The position numbers and the translations under genes are program-made. Positions 8,456 to 10,174 of a stretch of DNA of 10,174 nt are shown one piece after another. The notes beneath the pieces were generated by a model, which was not told the DNA's origin, ran no database searches, and worked only from the letters and a program-made list of their open reading frames with translations. How positions within the stretch are numbered: the stretch's first letter is position 1; each line of letters opens with the position of its first letter. Source of the DNA: Prolixibacteraceae bacterium UBA6162 (GTDB lineage Bacteria > Bacteroidota > Bacteroidia > Bacteroidales > Prolixibacteraceae); NCBI GenBank assembly GCA_002428215.1, contig DIUI01000126.1, positions 1 through 10,174 on the forward strand, given 5' to 3'.

Positions 8456-8457
8456 CA

Positions 8458-8493
8458 GGATGGCTTCGTATAAAAACATTCTGCGAAACATCC
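8458..8493. repeat. Imperfect inverted repeat between phosphodiesterase and murQ
   Basis: GGATG (8458-8462) pairs with CATCC (8489-8493). Inside it, TTCG (8465-8468) pairs with CGAA (8484-8487), across a 2/1 internal mismatch (GC opposite A). The loop is 15 A/T-rich bases. The structure begins two bases after the phosphodiesterase stop codon and ends 22 bases before the murQ ATG. There is no T-run after it, so it is not a standard intrinsic terminator. It could be an mRNA 3'-end or processing hairpin that modulates read-through into murQ, or chance. Confidence 0.35.
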
Positions 8494-8515
8494 ATCAGCC
8501 TTCAAATTCATTTGT

Positions 8516-9346
8516 ATGACCGAAGAGAACAACCAACTGATAAACGTTACCGAGACGCCATCGAGGTTTAAACATCTCGATACCATGAGTGTGGCCGATT
8601 TGCTAAAAAGCATCAATCGTGAAGATGCCAAGGTGCACAAAGCCGTTCGGCTTGCATTGCCTCAAATTCAGCAGTTGGTAGAAAACATTCTTCAGCGAAT
8701 GCTTAAGGGAGGGAGAGTATTTTACCTTGGGGCCGGAACCAGCGGAAGACTGGGGGTGCTCGATGCCTCTGAACTGCCTCCTACGTTCGGTGTACCAGAC
8801 AATATCGTAATAGGCCTGATTGCGGGAGGAGATGTTGCCTTAAGAAAAGCGGTCGAAAATGCGGAGGATGATCCGGGTAAAGCATGGAGCGAGCTTGAAC
8901 AATACAATGTTACCCCGCTGGATACTGTTATTGGAATTGCCGCGTCGGGAACTACCCCCTATGTTATTGGCGGAATAAGACAGGCGCGTGAAGCAGGATT
9001 GCTCACCGGATGTATTACCTGTAATCCCGACTCCATGATTGCGGCGGCAGCCGAGTTTCCGGTGGAAGCCATTGTGGGTCCAGAGATTGTCACCGGAAGC
9101 ACACGTCTGAAGGCAGGGACAGCACAGAAGCTTATCCTGAACATGATTACCACAACGCTAATGGTTAAGCTGGGGAGAGTTAAAGGCAACAAAATGGTTA
9201 ATATGCAACTTACCAATGCCAAACTCGTTAACCGGGGTACCATGATGCTCATGGAAGAGCTCAACATTGAAGAACAAGCTGCCAGAAAACTTTTACTCGA
9301 ATACGGGTCGGTTAAGAAGGCTATGGATGGCTACCTGAATGCTTGA
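8516..9346 (+). CDS. murQ: N-acetylmuramic acid 6-phosphate etherase
   Basis: MurQ cleaves the D-lactyl ether of MurNAc 6-phosphate to give GlcNAc 6-phosphate and D-lactate in the cytoplasm. This brings recycled or scavenged peptidoglycan sugar back into amino-sugar metabolism. The 276-residue protein is slightly shorter than the roughly 300-residue enterobacterial enzymes. It is a SIS-fold protein with the MurQ signature GRVFYLGAGTSGRLGVLDASELPPTF (residues 66-91), in which E86 corresponds to the catalytic glutamate. The second acidic site is ENAEDDP (E117). Further matches are GIAASGTTPYVIGGI (residues 140-154), the TGSTRLKAGTAQKLILNM block (residues 193-210) and GRVKGNKMVNMQLTNAKL (residues 220-237). 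The small C-terminal helical domain is present. GckR-type SIS regulators are excluded by length and by these motifs. The ATG at 8516 has no Shine-Dalgarno sequence and no promoter of its own that I can see, so expression probably comes from upstream of the phosphodiesterase gene. Confidence 0.96.
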   Translation: MTEENNQLINVTETPSRFKHLDTMSVADLLKSINREDAKVHKAVRLALPQIQQLVENILQRMLKGGRVFYLGAGTSGRLGVLDASELPPTFGVPDNIVIGLIAGGDVALRKAVENAEDDPGKAWSELEQYNVTPLDTVIGIAASGTTPYVIGGIRQAREAGLLTGCITCNPDSMIAAAAEFPVEAIVGPEIVTGSTRLKAGTAQKLILNMITTTLMVKLGRVKGNKMVNMQLTNAKLVNRGTMMLMEELNIEEQAARKLLLEYGSVKKAMDGYLNA

Positions 9347-9370
9347 AAAGCAGAAATACTCTTCACTTTT

Positions 9371-10174
9371 TCAATAAGCAACCTTTATTTCCCAGAGCAG
9401 ATCCTCAATTGCTTTAATAATTTCCTGATGGGTGCCCGGAAAATTATTGGCAATAATCGAAAAAGTAAGTTCCCGTCCGGAGTTGGCCATCAGGTAACCT
9501 GCATAGGCCCTCACCCTCGTCATGGAGCCACTTTTTGCACGCAGTGAAGTGCCCGGGAAACGGGTAGAGCTGAACACCCGCATGGTGCCGGTTCCTGCCA
9601 CCGGGATTGTGCTTTTGAAAGTTCCGCTATTGGGTCCAAGATGCATATAGCGCAACAGATCATTCAATTGCCTGGCCGATACCAGCGAAAAACGGGATAG
9701 TCCGCTGCCATCGTCAAGAAACAGAGGTTGGGATGTAACATTGGTTTGCATGAAACTGGAAATCGCCTTTAAACCCTCTGCACGGCTTCCATATCCGGAG
9801 GTCACCCTGCCAAGTTCGAGAACAAGGGCTTCCCCAATTAAATTTACACTTTCGTAGTGCAGAAGCGAACATATTTCGGAGAGCGGAGGGGATATAAAAC
9901 TATACAATGAGGTTCCCTCATGCCTGACCTTGGTCGTTACAATCGATCCGTTGATTTCAATACCTTTGGCAGTTAAAGCCATAGCAAGCATTTTACCAAA
10001 AACCTCAGGAGGTTCAGGTAGAGCAGCCTTTACCTCGAAACCCTTTCGGTTTAAAGGCAGAGTGCCACGCAAAACCCGCCGTGAGTCCCAGGGACTTCCG
10101 TATACATAGGCCATATCCCGATTTACGACAGATGATCTAATTTCGTTGACCCACATAAGATTTTCTGTAGCAGG
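9371..10174 (-). CDS. dacB: D-alanyl-D-alanine carboxypeptidase, peptidase S13 (DacB/PBP4 type), 5'-truncated by the window edge
   Basis: This is the C-terminal part (267 codons visible) of a class C penicillin-binding protein. Such enzymes trim D-Ala from, or cleave cross-links in, peptidoglycan in the periplasm. The frame is open through base 10174, so the ATG at 10156 is internal and the gene starts beyond the right edge. The full family length is typically well over 400 residues, so the SxxK catalytic serine motif and signal peptide are off the window. The second active-site motif is SVN (bases 9842-9850, in LHYESVNLIGEAL). The third is KSG (bases 9527-9535, in LRAKSGSMTRVRAYAGYL), a conservative variant of the usual KTG. 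Between them is the S13 hallmark LFLDDGSGLSRFSLVSARQLNDLL. The C-terminus is complete, ending with TGA at 9371. The gene converges on murQ with 24 bases between stops. Both act in peptidoglycan metabolism, but the convergent arrangement means they are not one operon. Confidence 0.92.
   Translation of the reverse strand, partial: PATENLMWVNEIRSSVVNRDMAYVYGSPWDSRRVLRGTLPLNRKGFEVKAALPEPPEVFGKMLAMALTAKGIEINGSIVTTKVRHEGTSLYSFISPPLSEICSLLHYESVNLIGEALVLELGRVTSGYGSRAEGLKAISSFMQTNVTSQPLFLDDGSGLSRFSLVSARQLNDLLRYMHLGPNSGTFKSTIPVAGTGTMRVFSSTRFPGTSLRAKSGSMTRVRAYAGYLMANSGRELTFSIIANNFPGTHQEIIKAIEDLLWEIKVAY

Noticed and set aside
9344..9373. TGAAAAG (9344-9350) with CTTTTTCA (9366-9373) as a bidirectional terminator between murQ and dacB
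   Set aside because: The pairing is A/T-rich and imperfect. It is largely explained by both genes ending in TGA followed by A or T runs, with no GC stem.
10154..10156. ATG as a possible start codon of the S13 peptidase
   Set aside because: The frame continues to base 10174, and a protein starting here would lack the SxxK catalytic motif and signal peptide. It is an internal methionine of a gene cut by the window edge.

Overview
This looks like an ordinary chromosomal segment from a member of the Bacteroidota. Three things suggest this: the protein sequences have the style of that phylum; none of the start codons is preceded by a recognisable Shine-Dalgarno sequence; and the intergenic region near 7.4-7.7 kb contains Bacteroidota-type promoter motifs (TAnnTTTG-like -7 boxes). 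I cannot name a genus. I see no mobile element, tRNA, rRNA, CRISPR array or attachment site, and no convincing undescribed system.

Layout. Bases 1-5498 (+) hold the two subunits of NADPH-type glutamate synthase: a 5'-truncated gltB (the reading frame runs off the left edge) followed after 56 bases by complete gltD. These form the ammonia-assimilation module (glutamine + 2-oxoglutarate to two glutamates). Bases 5566-7411 (-) hold two tandem, co-linear paralogues of the LpxL/HtrB acyltransferase family, read towards gltD. They probably form one operon that acylates lipid A or a similar envelope lipid. A 273-base divergent intergenic region (7412-7684) separates them from a rightward pair: a secreted glycerophosphodiester phosphodiesterase (7685-8455) and murQ, the N-acetylmuramic acid 6-phosphate etherase (8516-9346). 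Converging on murQ, with only 24 bases between the stop codons, is the 3' part of a peptidase S13 (DacB/PBP4-type) D-Ala-D-Ala carboxypeptidase (9371 to beyond the right edge, -).

From 5.5 kb onward the theme is the cell envelope: lipid acylation, phosphodiester hydrolysis, peptidoglycan recycling and peptidoglycan trimming. The glutamate synthase block beside it is a neighbour with no evident functional link. The points most worth a second look are the tandem acyltransferase duplication, the two candidate divergent promoters, and the choice of start codon for the phosphodiesterase. All are modest.
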